A stretch of 64,000 nt of DNA from Deinococcus psychrotolerans (GCF_003860465.1 NZ_CP034183.1:636501-700500), one strand, 5' to 3'. Positions 9,036-17,062 are shown, counted from the first letter of the stretch. The notes: generated by a model from the letters alone, not told the origin. Translations and numbers: made by a program.

Positions 9036-10061
9036 GCGTCGCTCGATGGCCAGGATGCCGCCGTGCCACGCGCCCCACAGAATGAACGTCCAATTGGCCC
9101 CGTGCCACAACCCACCCAGCACCATCGTCAGCGCCAGATTGATGTAGGTACGGGCCCGACCCTTACGGTTGCCACCCAATCCAATGTAGAGATATTCGCG
9201 CAGCCACGAACTTAAGCTCATGTGCCACCTGCGCCAGAACTCGGTGATGCTGCGGGAGATATAGGGGTGGTTGAAGTTCTCGGGGAATTTGAAGCCCATT
9301 ATGGCCGCCAACCCAATAGCCATATCCGAGTACCCCGAGAAGTCGAAGTAGAGCTGCAAGGTATAGGCAAAAGCGCCAAGCCAACTATCAAAAAAGCTGG
9401 GACTGGGTTGATTGAAGCTGGCGGTCACGAGCGGCGCGATGGTGTCGGCGATCAGCACCTTCTTGGCAAAGCCGGTCATGAAACGGGTGGCCCCGTAGCT
9501 GAACTTCTCAAGCGTATGGGTGCGGCTCAGGAACTGATCGGCCAGCAGGTTGTATTTCAAGACTGGCCCAGCGATCAGGTGAGGGAAGAGGGCGATAAAA
9601 GCCGCGAAGTCCAGCAGATTGCGGGTGGGCGGCTCTTCCTTGCGGTAGATGTCCACCAGATAGGAGATGGCATGAAAGATAAAGAAGCTCAGGCCAATCG
9701 GCAGCAAAATCGGTGCCCAAGCGAATGGCGCGAAGCCCAAACCGGTCATGGCGGCGTTGAAACTGCTGATGCCGAAGTTGGCGTACTTGAAGTACGCCAA
9801 AGCACACAGGTTAAGCGTCACCGCCACGGTCAGCAGCTGAAAACGGCGTGGCCCGTTGGAGCGGTCTATCGCCAAGGCAAAGAAATAAGCTGCCAACGTC
9901 ACGCCAGCCAGCAGCCACAAGAAATCCAGTCGCCACCACGAGTACAGCGCGTAACTGCCGATGAGAATCCACGCGCTCCGCCCTTTGAACGGCAGGAGGT
10001 AGTAGATGATTAGGAAGACTGGTAGGAACAAGAACAGGAAGACGTTGCTGCTGAAGACCAC
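9030..10061 (-). pseudogene. algI: MBOAT O-acyltransferase, AlgI type, C-terminus lost
   Basis: About 344 residues remain of a polytopic membrane acyltransferase normally around 460-480 residues long. Multiple hydrophobic segments are visible from the N-terminus (FLFLFLPVFLIIYYLLPF), then the family blocks LPIGLSFFIFHAISYLVDIYR, LFPHLIAGPV, FDFSGYSDMAIG, ITEFWRRWHMSLSSWLREYLYI and GGLWHGANWTFILWGAWHG with both conserved His. After LAIERR the sequence turns into the reverse of a phage capsid gene. The catalytic core is present but the last membrane segments are missing. AlgI-type proteins move acetyl groups across the membrane onto exopolysaccharide. The start overlaps nothing and lies 13 bases after the algF stop. 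Confidence 0.8.
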
Positions 10062-10074
10062 GCCCGCCCCCTGT

Positions 10075-10671
10075 TTACTTGGTCTTGGTGCTGCTGGTGG
10101 TCAGGGTCAGGCCGCTATCAGTAAGCACCAGAGCGTAGGCGCTGCCACGCTCCAACTTGACGCCTTTGAGGGTACCCAGCGGCTTGCTGCCGCTGAAGGC
10201 CGCCAGATCCACGGTGATGCCGTTGACCGCGCGGCTGCCGCTCTCGCCGGGCTTGACGCCGCTCACCACCGCTGTTTTGCCGTCGGCGGTTTTGAGATCG
10301 ACGCTGGCGGCTTTGCTGAGGTTGTAAATCACCAAGAGCGCCTTAGCGCGGTTCTCAGCTGACGGGTCGGTAAGCAGGTTGAGTTTGGCTCCGTCGGCGA
10401 CCACGCTATAGAACTTGCCGGCCTCGACCTTCAGCTTGCCGCTAACGCTGCCGATTTTGGCGGTGAAGTCGCCCTGCGGAACGACGACGTAGACGCTGGC
10501 CGCAGCCTTGTCTGCGGTCACGGCTTTGTCGCCGAGGGTGGCCGCAGGGGCGTTCAAGACACGCACGAAGGCACTGTTGGCGGGCGGAGCCGCATCGTAG
10601 AGGCCGTCCTGAGCGAAGGCGAAGCTGCTGAGGGCCATGAGGAGGAACGAGAGCTTTTTCATCGTCCACAC
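10075..10671 (-). CDS. algF: AlgF-like periplasmic component of polysaccharide O-acetylation
   Basis: A 198-residue exported protein with an N-terminal signal peptide (KKLSFLLMALSSFAFA) and the AlgF opening LYDAAPPANSAFVRVLNA. The rest is beta-rich with repeated Val/Lys/Thr segments. In alginate producers AlgF works with AlgI and AlgJ in acetylating the polymer in the periplasm. Here it precedes the truncated algI by 13 bases on the same strand, so the pair is an operon fragment; no algJ is visible. The most probable start is the ATG at 10662 (MKKLSF). The gene appears intact but is probably useless without a full AlgI. Confidence 0.7.
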   Translation of the reverse strand: MWTMKKLSFLLMALSSFAFAQDGLYDAAPPANSAFVRVLNAPAATLGDKAVTADKAAASVYVVVPQGDFTAKIGSVSGKLKVEAGKFYSVVADGAKLNLLTDPSAENRAKALLVIYNLSKAASVDLKTADGKTAVVSGVKPGESGSRAVNGITVDLAAFSGSKPLGTLKGVKLERGSAYALVLTDSGLTLTTSSTKTK

Positions 10672-10787
10672 TTTAGCGAGTCTAGCTGACCTCTTCCTGA
10701 GATCCGATTTCGGCAGCTATCGGGGAGTGATGGCGTTTTGCAGCTTGGGCAAGAACGCGGAGAAATTGTCTAGGATCGGAGGCGCGT

Positions 10788-10892
10788 ATGGACACAGGGG
10801 CAGAAACCATATTGGAATGATTCGATCAGTTCCAACAGCACTGGGAGGGCTATGACTCGCACGTGCTTGTTGAGGTTGAGCGCGGCAAGGTG
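10788..10892 (+). pseudogene. Small ORF with a strong ribosome site but an in-frame TGA
   Basis: GGAGG lies 5 bases before the ATG at 10788, an excellent ribosome-binding site. The frame reads MDTGAETILE, then TGA at 10818, then continues in the same frame as FDQFQQHWEGYDSHVLVEVE and ends GKVWL with TAG at 10890. The restored protein would be 34 residues and its stop lies 17 bases before the HEPN-like gene. It looks like a small partner gene inactivated by one stop codon, or two very short peptides. The family is not recognised. Confidence 0.45.
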
Positions 10893-11288
10893 TGGCTTTA
10901 GTATGAGGCATGAGCAAGCAGCCACCTCGGACGATCAATAGAAAGAGCTTATTCAGAAACGCCGAATCCTATCTGGAAGCGGCGTTTGCTTTGGGCGCAG
11001 TCATGAACCATCGCTTGGAGACGATGCCTCCCAATAAGGCAGACGAAGCATTGAAAATACTCGAGCCGACGATCCTCTGCGAGGCTTTGGCTTGCGAGCT
11101 GTACTTCAAGCTATACATCAATCTAACTGGTGGACATTTTGATCGCGTGCACGGCTTGCATGATCTCTATAAAGCGCTCTCGATGCCTAATCGGGAAAAG
11201 CTTGGAATGAACCCCCTAGAGAGGACCAACGGCCAAGCCACTTTGCCCCGACCAGCCGTTAGGCTGATCACAGCGCGAAGGAGCATTC

Positions 11289-11588
11289 ATGCCAGGACGC
11301 AATCACAGCCGTGAATTCAAGCTTCAGGTCGTCAACCAAATCAATTCAAGCCAGCGAACGACCGCTCAACTCAGCCGGGAACATGGTTTAGTGCCCAGCC
11401 TGATCCACCGTTGGCGCAAAGAGGTCGAGGCGCGCGGAGAAGCCGCCTTCACCGACGGCGTGGCCACAGATCGCAGCGCCGAGCTGCGGATTGCTGAGCT
11501 GGAGCGGTATTGCGGCCAACTTGCCTTAGAAAACACCATCTTGAAAAAATCGCTGGCGACGTACCGCTTGAACAAAGGCACCAAATGA
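11289..11588 (+). CDS. IS3 transposase OrfA
   Basis: A 99-residue protein with the helix-turn-helix transposase_8 signature (REFKLQVVNQINSSQ; LSREHGLVPSLIHRWRKE) and a C-terminal leucine-zipper-like segment (ELRIAELERYCGQLALENTILKK, split at residue 20 in use). It binds the terminal repeats. The stop TGA overlaps the ATG of orfB. The run of six A (around 11545-11550) is a plausible slippery site for making the OrfAB fusion by frameshift. Confidence 0.9.
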   Translation: MPGRNHSREFKLQVVNQINSSQRTTAQLSREHGLVPSLIHRWRKEVEARGEAAFTDGVATDRSAELRIAELERYCGQLALENTILKKSLATYRLNKGTK

Positions 11589-12430
11589 TCTCGGATGCGC
11601 GACACGCGCATCCCACGGTGTCGGTGCGTCGCCTGTGTGAGCTGCATGCGGTCAGTCGGTCGTGGTACCTCCGTCAACGAAACCGCGCAGTCATCGACCA
11701 AGATCAACGACTCGCTACTGACATTGAAGCAGTGGTGCTGAAGTGGAACGGCTATGGGTATCGGCGGGTCACTCGCGAACTGGCACGCAGCGGGCAGTCC
11801 ATCAATCACAAACGCGTTCTGCGGGTCATGCGGGAACATCGCTTATTGTGTCGACCCAAGCGGCGTTACCAGCGCACCACCGATTCCACTCACAGCGAGA
11901 AACGCTTCCCCAATCTGCTCCCACAAGTGATTCCAACCCAACCAGATCAGGTCTGGCAAGCTGATCTGACGTATGTGAGGGTGAAGCAGGGTTTCGTCTA
12001 CTTGGCATGCGTGCTGGACAGTTTCACGCGTGAGATCGTGGGCTGGTCAATGTCAAAGTTTATCGACGCCGACCTATCACTGGCCGCGCTGAATAACGCG
12101 CTTGCTGCTCGCAATCCAGCACCTGGACTCCTTCATCACTCTGATCAAGGTGTCCAATATGCCAGCCGGCTCTATATCGCCCGCCTGCGGGCGATGGGTA
12201 TCACGCCAAGTATGTCCAGAAGAGGCAATCCCTACGACAACGCTCGCATGGAAAGTTTCTACAAAACTCTCAAAACAGAGGAGGTTGATCTTCAAGATTA
12301 TGCTGATCTGGACGATGCACAGCGCCATGTGAACCACTTCATCGGTAAGCTTTACAACCAAGAACGCCTGCATTCCAGTCTCGGCTACGTCCCACCTGCC
12401 GAGTTCGCCGCCCGCTATCATCCAGCCTAG
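11585..12430 (+). CDS. IS3 transposase OrfB (DDE integrase core)
   Basis: The 281-residue catalytic subunit has an N-terminal HTH_21-like region (YGYRRVTRELARSGQSINHK) and an rve domain with Asp in QADLTYV, Asp in HHSDQGVQYAS and Glu in NARMESFYKTLKTE, the DDE triad. It ends with the usual YNQERLHSSLGYVPPAEF motif. The frame is open from 11510, upstream of the ATG, which fits production as an OrfAB fusion. It appears intact and potentially active. Confidence 0.92.
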   Translation: MISDARHAHPTVSVRRLCELHAVSRSWYLRQRNRAVIDQDQRLATDIEAVVLKWNGYGYRRVTRELARSGQSINHKRVLRVMREHRLLCRPKRRYQRTTDSTHSEKRFPNLLPQVIPTQPDQVWQADLTYVRVKQGFVYLACVLDSFTREIVGWSMSKFIDADLSLAALNNALAARNPAPGLLHHSDQGVQYASRLYIARLRAMGITPSMSRRGNPYDNARMESFYKTLKTEEVDLQDYADLDDAQRHVNHFIGKLYNQERLHSSLGYVPPAEFAARYHPA

Positions 12431-12728
12431 AAGTGACTTGCCTGCTGGTCCTGCGCTTTGGGTTCACTCCAAGCTCGGGCATGCTTACGCGATGGTGCTG
12501 GCTCAACAGCAAAATCTTTCGGCTGAATGGTCAGTGGGCGTTGACCCCCGGCGCTGGTTAGAAAATGTTCTTGAGCGCAGCAGCGGTGCCTTCGTGCAGG
12601 TGCGGTATTGGCATGAAAAACTGCCAACCGACGCCAATTCGACTTGGCCCATCGCTCTTACCCTACGGCAGTGCATCCTCGATCTTGATTCCGATCTCAT
12701 AAATACGCATTCTTAGTGGCCCAACTTC

Positions 12729-12755
12729 ACCCCCGCATTAGCGTGCGCGGGGTGT
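12729..12755. terminator. GC-rich hairpin after the HEPN-like gene
   Basis: CACCCC and GGGGTG arms with an inner CGC/GCG form a stable stem after the split gene; the T tract is weak (TTCTC). Probable transcription terminator. Confidence 0.5.
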
Positions 12756-12865
12756 TCTCATGAGCATAGCGGCTGAGCGCTTATCAGAGATATCGGGTAG
12801 CGGATACCTTGACCGGCACGTGAAGAATTTTATCTTGTGAAGATTTATCGAAGGTATGCTGAGAT

Positions 12866-13084
12866 GTGACAAGAGCTGATTACTTCCGAGCGGTGATCTT
12901 GAAGAGCCTCAAAAAGCGCTGGAGCTGGCTCTTTGGACTTCCAGTGCTGGTGTTGATTGGGTTGCTGATTGTGGAGCAACCACTCTGGGTAGCCGTTGCC
13001 CTCGCGGTTGTATCGCACGTTCTGCTGGCAGGTTACACCGCCTGGGGTTCCTACCAGCGGCACAAGTACGAATACACGAACTGA
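12866..13084 (+). CDS. Small two-helix membrane protein, paralogue of the next ORF
   Basis: A 72-residue protein with a basic N-terminus (TRADYFRAVILKSLKKRW), two hydrophobic helices (LFGLPVLVLIGLLIV and WVAVALAVVSHVLLAG), and a charged tail (YQRHKYEYTN). It starts at GTG, and the start is supported by alignment with the paralogue at 13250. The family is unknown. Its position before the lysis cassette suggests a phage accessory role such as a small holin or regulator of lysis, but this is inference. Confidence 0.5.
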   Translation: MTRADYFRAVILKSLKKRWSWLFGLPVLVLIGLLIVEQPLWVAVALAVVSHVLLAGYTAWGSYQRHKYEYTN

Positions 13085-13115
13085 GCACAAAGCGCAGCCT
13101 AATCCACCCACTTCC

Positions 13116-13137
13116 AGCCGCCTTCGGGCGGCTCTTT
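13116..13137 (+). terminator. Terminator after the first small membrane protein
   Basis: Stem AGCCGCC/GGCGGCT with a very stable TTCG tetraloop, followed by CTTTCATT. Confidence 0.75.
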
Positions 13138-13157
13138 CATTCCAGGAGTCTCACCCC

Positions 13158-13217
13158 TTGAAACGTATCCTTGCCCTCGCAGCCCTGCTTCTGATCCACC
13201 CTCCAAAAAGGTGGTGA
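13158..13217 (+). pseudogene. Truncated signal-peptide ORF
   Basis: A TTG start follows AGGAG by 9 bases and encodes MKRILALAALLLIHPPKRW, then stops. The first 13 residues are a typical signal-peptide beginning; the rest is abrupt and unrelated. It looks like the 5' stub of a secreted protein or lipoprotein gene whose body was deleted when the following paralogous ORF was joined to it. Confidence 0.35.
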
Positions 13218-13249
13218 CTCGGTCATGCAAAACATTCAATATTGGAAGA

Positions 13250-13501
13250 ATGATACGGCGCGAATACATGCTGGCCTGCTTGCTGAAAAGTCTACGCAAC
13301 CGCCTCTGGATGATCGTTCTCCCCACGCTCGTTGTGGGCCTGCTGCTGACTTTTCTCAAAGTGCCGTGGGGTTGGAGCATCGGTATTGAGGCTCTCACCC
13401 TGTTGAGCTTGATTACCACCATCACACGCTCCTCCTATCTGCGGCATCGCCATGAATTTGATCACTACCCACTCAAGCGGGCTGATCCGTGTAAAAGCTA
13501 G
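13250..13501 (+). CDS. Small two-helix membrane protein, second paralogue
   Basis: An 83-residue protein aligning end to end with the ORF at 12866: IRREYMLACLLKSLRNRLW, then two hydrophobic helices (MIVLPTLVVGLLLTFL and IEALTLLSLITTI) and a basic HRHEFDHY tail. ATG at 13250 is preferred to the earlier GTG at 13211 because the homologous region begins there. Function is unknown. A duplication of a phage membrane gene is the simplest explanation. Confidence 0.5.
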   Translation: MIRREYMLACLLKSLRNRLWMIVLPTLVVGLLLTFLKVPWGWSIGIEALTLLSLITTITRSSYLRHRHEFDHYPLKRADPCKS

Positions 13502-13540
13502 CCTGATTCTCAGAGCCACCAACCACCAAATCCCACCCTT

Positions 13541-13567
13541 AGCCCGCCTCTGCGCGGGCTTCTGCTT
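13541..13567 (+). terminator. Terminator before the lysis cassette
   Basis: Stem AGCCCGC/GCGGGCT followed by TCTGCTTT. Confidence 0.65.
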
Positions 13568-13621
13568 TGCCGCGCTCGGGTGTCAGGGGCGCGGCGAGAC
13601 TTTAAGCATGTCGGAGGCCAC

Positions 13622-14014
13622 TTGAAACTTACTTTTCTGCTGCTCGTGCCAGCGCTGATCGGCGGGGCGCTGCTCACTCAGACCACGCCTTGCACGCTCA
13701 CTGTGACGCCGGATGAGGTACGCGGCGCGGCCTACCATGTGCGCTTTACCGTTGCGGCGTCCTGCTCTGCCGACACGGTGTTCAGGGTTCGCAAGTCCTC
13801 GACCATCAGCACCAAGCGGAGGGGCGCACCGTACCAACCCATCAAGCCTTTGACTGGGGCGTGGGAGATCAGCAAGACCAAAACCACGCTGCCGACAGGT
13901 GAGCTGTGGACTTCAATCCTCTGGCGCTGGGAGCAGTTCGACCCCAGCCAACTGAACACCGTCACGGGCGAGGCGGGCCGCTGGCGGGGCGTGCCTGTGG
14001 AGCGTGGGCCATGA
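13622..14014 (+). CDS. Exported small protein at the head of the lysis cassette
   Basis: The start is set at TTG 13622 because GGAGG lies 4 bases before it; an earlier in-frame start at 13580 has no ribosome site. The 130-residue product has a signal-peptide-like N-terminus (KLTFLLLVPALIGGALL), a pair of Cys (TPCTLT and ASCSAD) and a beta-rich body. Its stop overlaps the next start (ATGA). Function is unknown; it is probably exported and translated together with the lysis genes. Confidence 0.5.
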   Translation: MKLTFLLLVPALIGGALLTQTTPCTLTVTPDEVRGAAYHVRFTVAASCSADTVFRVRKSSTISTKRRGAPYQPIKPLTGAWEISKTKTTLPTGELWTSILWRWEQFDPSQLNTVTGEAGRWRGVPVERGP

Positions 14015-14313
14015 GCGATCTTGATACCGCTCAGCGCCTCAGCAACATTGAGAACAACATCAACGCCGCCGCTCGGACACTTGAAAAACTTGACAGGGCC
14101 GTAAGTGGTGATCCCGAAAGCGGTACTGAGTCTATGCGGAAAACCATCCAGCAACTCAGCTTGCGGCTTGAAGTGATGGAGAAGACGGCTGAGCTGCAAG
14201 CGGCACGGTTTGGCGTGGTGATGCTGCTGTTCAAGTGGCTCGGCGGCACGTCGCTTATCACTGTGCTGACCGCTGTTGGGTTGGTTCTCAAGTTCGCCGG
14301 GGTGAAGCCATGA
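14011..14313 (+). CDS. Coiled-coil plus membrane-anchor protein (XhlA-like layout)
   Basis: 100 residues: about 65 residues of amphipathic helix (IENNINAAARTLEKLD; SMRKTIQQLSLRLEVMEKTA) followed by one hydrophobic helix (GGTSLITVLTAVGLVLKFAG). This arrangement is that of haemolysin XhlA-type phage proteins that help holins. ATGA overlaps on both sides place it firmly in the cassette. Confidence 0.55.
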   Translation: MSDLDTAQRLSNIENNINAAARTLEKLDRAVSGDPESGTESMRKTIQQLSLRLEVMEKTAELQAARFGVVMLLFKWLGGTSLITVLTAVGLVLKFAGVKP

Positions 14314-14807
14314 ACGCGCAATTCGCTCATATCATGCCGCGCTGGGTGAAGCCCTTTCTGTGGGTGCTGGGAACGTGTGTAGCGCTGTTGCTCGGCTTGC
14401 TTGCTGTCCAGCTCTGGGGGAGCTTGCAGCGGCCTTCGCCTTTCACTTACTCGGCCGATGTGTACCTGCCCAGTAAGGCAGACATGTGCCCCGGTGAGAC
14501 GGTGACGTGGCAATCTCAGCTCACCGTCAACAAGACACCGACGCTGCTGATGGTGGTTCGCACCCTCTGGGACGCCTCAGAAGACAAGAGCCTGACGCCA
14601 GAGGTGCAGCCGAAATACTTCATCTGGACGAACGCGCAGCAAGGCAAAACCATTACGAGCGGCTTTGGCAGGTACAAGCTGCCCGCCGATCTGGAGCCGG
14701 GGTTCTACGAGGTTCGTAGCGCGGCCACATCGCTCAACTCGGATGCAGCAGCCTACCGGGTGCCGTTCGTCATACCGGAGAGCTGCTTTAAGGGAGGCAA
14801 GAAGTGA
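14310..14807 (+). CDS. Membrane-anchored protein of the lysis cassette, unknown function
   Basis: 165 residues with a single N-terminal hydrophobic helix (FLWVLGTCVALLLGLLAVQLW) then an extracytoplasmic beta-rich domain with Cys in DMCPGETV and PESCFKGG. The pair of Cys may form a disulfide outside the membrane. It overlaps both neighbours by 4 bases. It could be a spanin-like or envelope-contacting protein; no family is recognised. Confidence 0.45.
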   Translation: MNAQFAHIMPRWVKPFLWVLGTCVALLLGLLAVQLWGSLQRPSPFTYSADVYLPSKADMCPGETVTWQSQLTVNKTPTLLMVVRTLWDASEDKSLTPEVQPKYFIWTNAQQGKTITSGFGRYKLPADLEPGFYEVRSAATSLNSDAAAYRVPFVIPESCFKGGKK

Positions 14808-15469
14808 ACGGATTTAACGAGGCGTTTGAAATCGTCATCGGCCATGAAGGCGGTTTGAGCCTTGACCCACGCGACAGAGGAAATTGGTCTGATGGTGCAT
14901 TCGGCCAAAAGGGTGGGATTCTCAAGGGCACAAAGTACGGTGTGGCGGCACACGCTTACCCGACGCTTGACATTCGTAACCTCACGCTTGCCGACGCTCG
15001 CGCCATCTATAAACAGAACTACTGGGACAGAGCGGCCTGTGACCATCTTCCGGCTCCGCTTGCCCTAGTGGTCTTTGACACCGCCATCAACAGCGGCGTT
15101 TCGCGTGCGCTGGGCTTTCTCGCGCAAACAAAAGACTGGCGGCGGTACTTGGATTTGCGCTTGCAATTCTTGCAGAGCCTCAGCTCTTGGAAAACATTCG
15201 GACGAGGTTGGACACGGCGGGTCGACACGCTCAGAACTCAGGCGCAGCAGTGGCAGGATGCCGCAGCCACCCCCATTACGCGGCCCTCGGCACCTGCGCC
15301 CCCTGTCCTCTACCTCTACTCGCAGAATCGTGACCCAAACGGCACGCTGCGCCCGGACTGGACGAGCATCGCCGTTGATGCCGAGGGCCGGGTGCTGCTG
15401 GGAGCCGACAAGCGCCCGCGCACCGTCTACATGCCACCTGAACTCGCGGCGGCGAAGGGGTTGAAATGA
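14804..15469 (+). CDS. Endolysin, N-acetylmuramidase of glycoside hydrolase family 108
   Basis: A 221-residue protein beginning at GTG. The N-terminal domain carries the GH108 signature: IGHEGGLSLDPRDRG with the catalytic Glu at about residue 14, then GTKYGVAAHAYP, RAIYKQNYWDRAACDHLP, and VFDTAINSGVSRAL. It cleaves the peptidoglycan glycan chain to release phage. There is no signal peptide, so it needs a holin, and candidates lie on both sides. The C-terminal 60 residues (VLYLYSQNRDPNGTLRPDW...) may be a wall-binding tail. Confidence 0.85.
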   Translation: MNGFNEAFEIVIGHEGGLSLDPRDRGNWSDGAFGQKGGILKGTKYGVAAHAYPTLDIRNLTLADARAIYKQNYWDRAACDHLPAPLALVVFDTAINSGVSRALGFLAQTKDWRRYLDLRLQFLQSLSSWKTFGRGWTRRVDTLRTQAQQWQDAAATPITRPSAPAPPVLYLYSQNRDPNGTLRPDWTSIAVDAEGRVLLGADKRPRTVYMPPELAAAKGLK

Positions 15470-16014
15470 CCGAACTTCTCTTGCCCTACCTTGGCCAACT
15501 TGGACTGGCAGGCATCGTGTTCGTGCTGCTGCTGGCCTCCGCCCAGCTCGGGCTGACTCAGTTCTTCAAAGTGCTCGCGCAGACTATCCTCAAGAACAGC
15601 AAATACGACTTCACTGGCCTCTGGGTGTTGGGCCTCTCGCTGGTGCTGGGCGGCATTCTCGGCGGCGTGATGCTGGCTCAAGTCGCTCCGGCGCTGGGCA
15701 TTCGAGCGCCGGAGCCGTGGGGCGGCGTGCTGGCGGGCGTGGTGCTGGCCGCAGTGGTGAGCGGCTTGGTGAGCTACCAGCAGCAGCGCACGGCAGAGAA
15801 GGCCCTAAGCAAAGTAGACGCGGTGACGGCAGTGCTGGGCCAGCTTGCCGCGCAGCAGCCGACGCCAATTGCCAGCCCCTTGCCTGCTGCCCTTCCTGAC
15901 CCGCTGCCGGAAACCTTGACACCGATCACGCCGGAGGAAGCTAGTCACATGACCCGCACCGATTGGGCCGCTGTGGTTGGTGACGACGCGCCACTTGTAC
16001 AGGAGGCTCCATGA
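15466..16014 (+). CDS. Probable holin
   Basis: 182 residues with three hydrophobic helices (LGQLGLAGIVFVLLLAS; LWVLGLSLVLGGILGGVML; WGGVLAGVVLAAVVSGLV), a short coiled segment and a Pro-rich, acidic cytoplasmic tail. It overlaps the endolysin by 4 bases, which is the typical holin position. The tail is longer than in most holins. Confidence 0.6.
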   Translation: MTELLLPYLGQLGLAGIVFVLLLASAQLGLTQFFKVLAQTILKNSKYDFTGLWVLGLSLVLGGILGGVMLAQVAPALGIRAPEPWGGVLAGVVLAAVVSGLVSYQQQRTAEKALSKVDAVTAVLGQLAAQQPTPIASPLPAALPDPLPETLTPITPEEASHMTRTDWAAVVGDDAPLVQEAP

Positions 16015-16490
16015 AAAAGAATCTGATGTTGCTGGCTCTCGCTGGAATCTTCTCCCTCGCCGCCTGCTCACCACCATCCGTCCCGGCTGCACAAGTTCAG
16101 CAGCTCACCGACTTGGCTCCGGTCATCGTCAAGGCCGCTGAGCCTGCGCCGCTCACTCCACCACTCTTCCCTGCGCAGCCGCCCGTGACATTCGGTGGGC
16201 CGGAGCAGAGCTGGCTTGAAGTCACCACCTACCAGGCCGAGCAGCCACTCACCGGCGATTCCTGCACAGCCACCGCTTCTAGACTCGACACCGGCCAGGT
16301 GAGCGTGATCTCGGTGGGCTGCGCGGGTGTCAGTTTCGCCACGGTGCATGTGATTGAGGCCAGCGGGCGGGATACGCCGCAGCTCGTGGGGCCGCAGAAC
16401 TTGGTCATCACCCAGCGGGCGCAAGGCGTGAAGATTGCTGAGCCGACCTTCAGGGTGCTGATTGAGGGCAAGCAGATCTGGCCGAAGTAA
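16011..16490 (+). CDS. Small lipoprotein ending the lysis cassette (o-spanin-like position)
   Basis: 159 residues with a lipobox (GIFSLAAC, Cys at about residue 19), a Pro-rich linker and a beta-rich domain with Cys in GDSCTA and VGCAG. Lipoproteins at the end of lysis cassettes often act as outer-membrane spanins. The Deinococcus envelope has an outer layer, so such a role is possible but unproven. A strong terminator follows. Confidence 0.55.
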   Translation: MKKNLMLLALAGIFSLAACSPPSVPAAQVQQLTDLAPVIVKAAEPAPLTPPLFPAQPPVTFGGPEQSWLEVTTYQAEQPLTGDSCTATASRLDTGQVSVISVGCAGVSFATVHVIEASGRDTPQLVGPQNLVITQRAQGVKIAEPTFRVLIEGKQIWPK

Positions 16491-16511
16491 ACGCCACAAG
16501 TCCGCAACGAG

Positions 16512-16553
16512 AAAGCCCCCTGCACTACCGCAAACGCGGGCGCAGGGGGCTTT
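16512..16553 (+). terminator. Strong terminator of the lysis cassette
   Basis: 12-bp perfect arms AAAGCCCCCTGC and GCAGGGGGCTTT around an 18-base loop. Confidence 0.9.
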
Positions 16554-16775
16554 CCAGTCAGCTAGCTCAGCTAACCTGCGAGCTTCTGTACTCCTCAAGT
16601 TGCTGAGCTACATACGCTTGTGTAACCTCGAAGAAGTAGCAAAAGAAGTCCCCGTTTTGGCCGAGTGCCGAGAGTAAGTGCGTTTTCGGTTGGTATAAGA
16701 TTTTCCACATTCAGCATAGGCAGGATGTTCCCTCTTGTCAGGAAAGAGTACGCGAGGGTTTCGTAGCGTACGTCC

Positions 16776-17024
16776 ATGACCTCCCCCCATGACCTCCGTC
16801 CCGCCGCTTGGTTTTCGGTGGGCTTACTGGTGGCCGAAGATGACGCCGGGCGCGTAAGTCTTGGTGACATTGAAGGCTTCTGGAATGATCTCACCGACAT
16901 CCTCGAAAAGCGTCATCTGCGACTCTCTGGAACACAGATAACGCCGATCACTCAGGAGGAGTTTCAGAGCTCTGATCTGGCCGGTATCCTCAAAGCCCGG
17001 ACACCTTGGCCAGATCCGCTATGA
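16776..17024 (+). CDS. Small hypothetical protein, weakly YggL/DUF469-like
   Basis: 82 residues. The middle section (GRVSLGDIEGFWNDLTDILE) faintly resembles the DUF469 block in which an acidic segment is followed by a Phe-Trp pair and a helix. There is no clear ribosome site; a second ATG 12 bases later is possible. Not recognised with confidence. It lies between the lysis terminator and the origin-like patch. Confidence 0.35.
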   Translation: MTSPHDLRPAAWFSVGLLVAEDDAGRVSLGDIEGFWNDLTDILEKRHLRLSGTQITPITQEEFQSSDLAGILKARTPWPDPL

Positions 17025-17062
17025 CCCGCCACTGAGGGAGTCCTGCCGCTGTGCGATGAACT

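Larger units (their letters stand above)
11208..12466 (+). mobile_element. IS3-family insertion sequence, 1259 bp
   Basis: The ends are imperfect 36-bp inverted repeats beginning TGAACCC on the left and ending GGGTTCA on the right, with shared blocks AGGACCA and CAAG. Inside are orfA and orfB with overlapping frames, the IS3 plan. The expected 3-4 bp target duplication is not seen (left flank ...GGAA, right flank CTCC...), so the present copy may have been formed by a rearrangement between copies or its flanks have changed. Confidence 0.9.
10910..12716 (+). pseudogene. HEPN-like gene split by an IS3 element
   Basis: The first part (10910-11207) encodes about 99 residues with a helical pattern and the block ACELYFKLYINLTGG followed by HGLHDLYKALS, similar to HEPN proteins, where a Lys/Leu-rich helix is followed by a His-x-Leu motif. 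The IS3 element (11208-12466) interrupts it. The second part (12467-12716) continues in a matching style (SGAFVQVRYWHEKLPT; LRQCILDLDSDLI) and ends at TAG. HEPN proteins are often RNases or partners in toxin-antitoxin and defence modules; that family link is by pattern only. The gene is broken. The small ORF just upstream is a possible partner. Confidence 0.5.

Noticed and set aside
9222..10013. 263-residue frame antisense to algI
   Set aside because: algI reads as a conserved membrane protein on the other strand.
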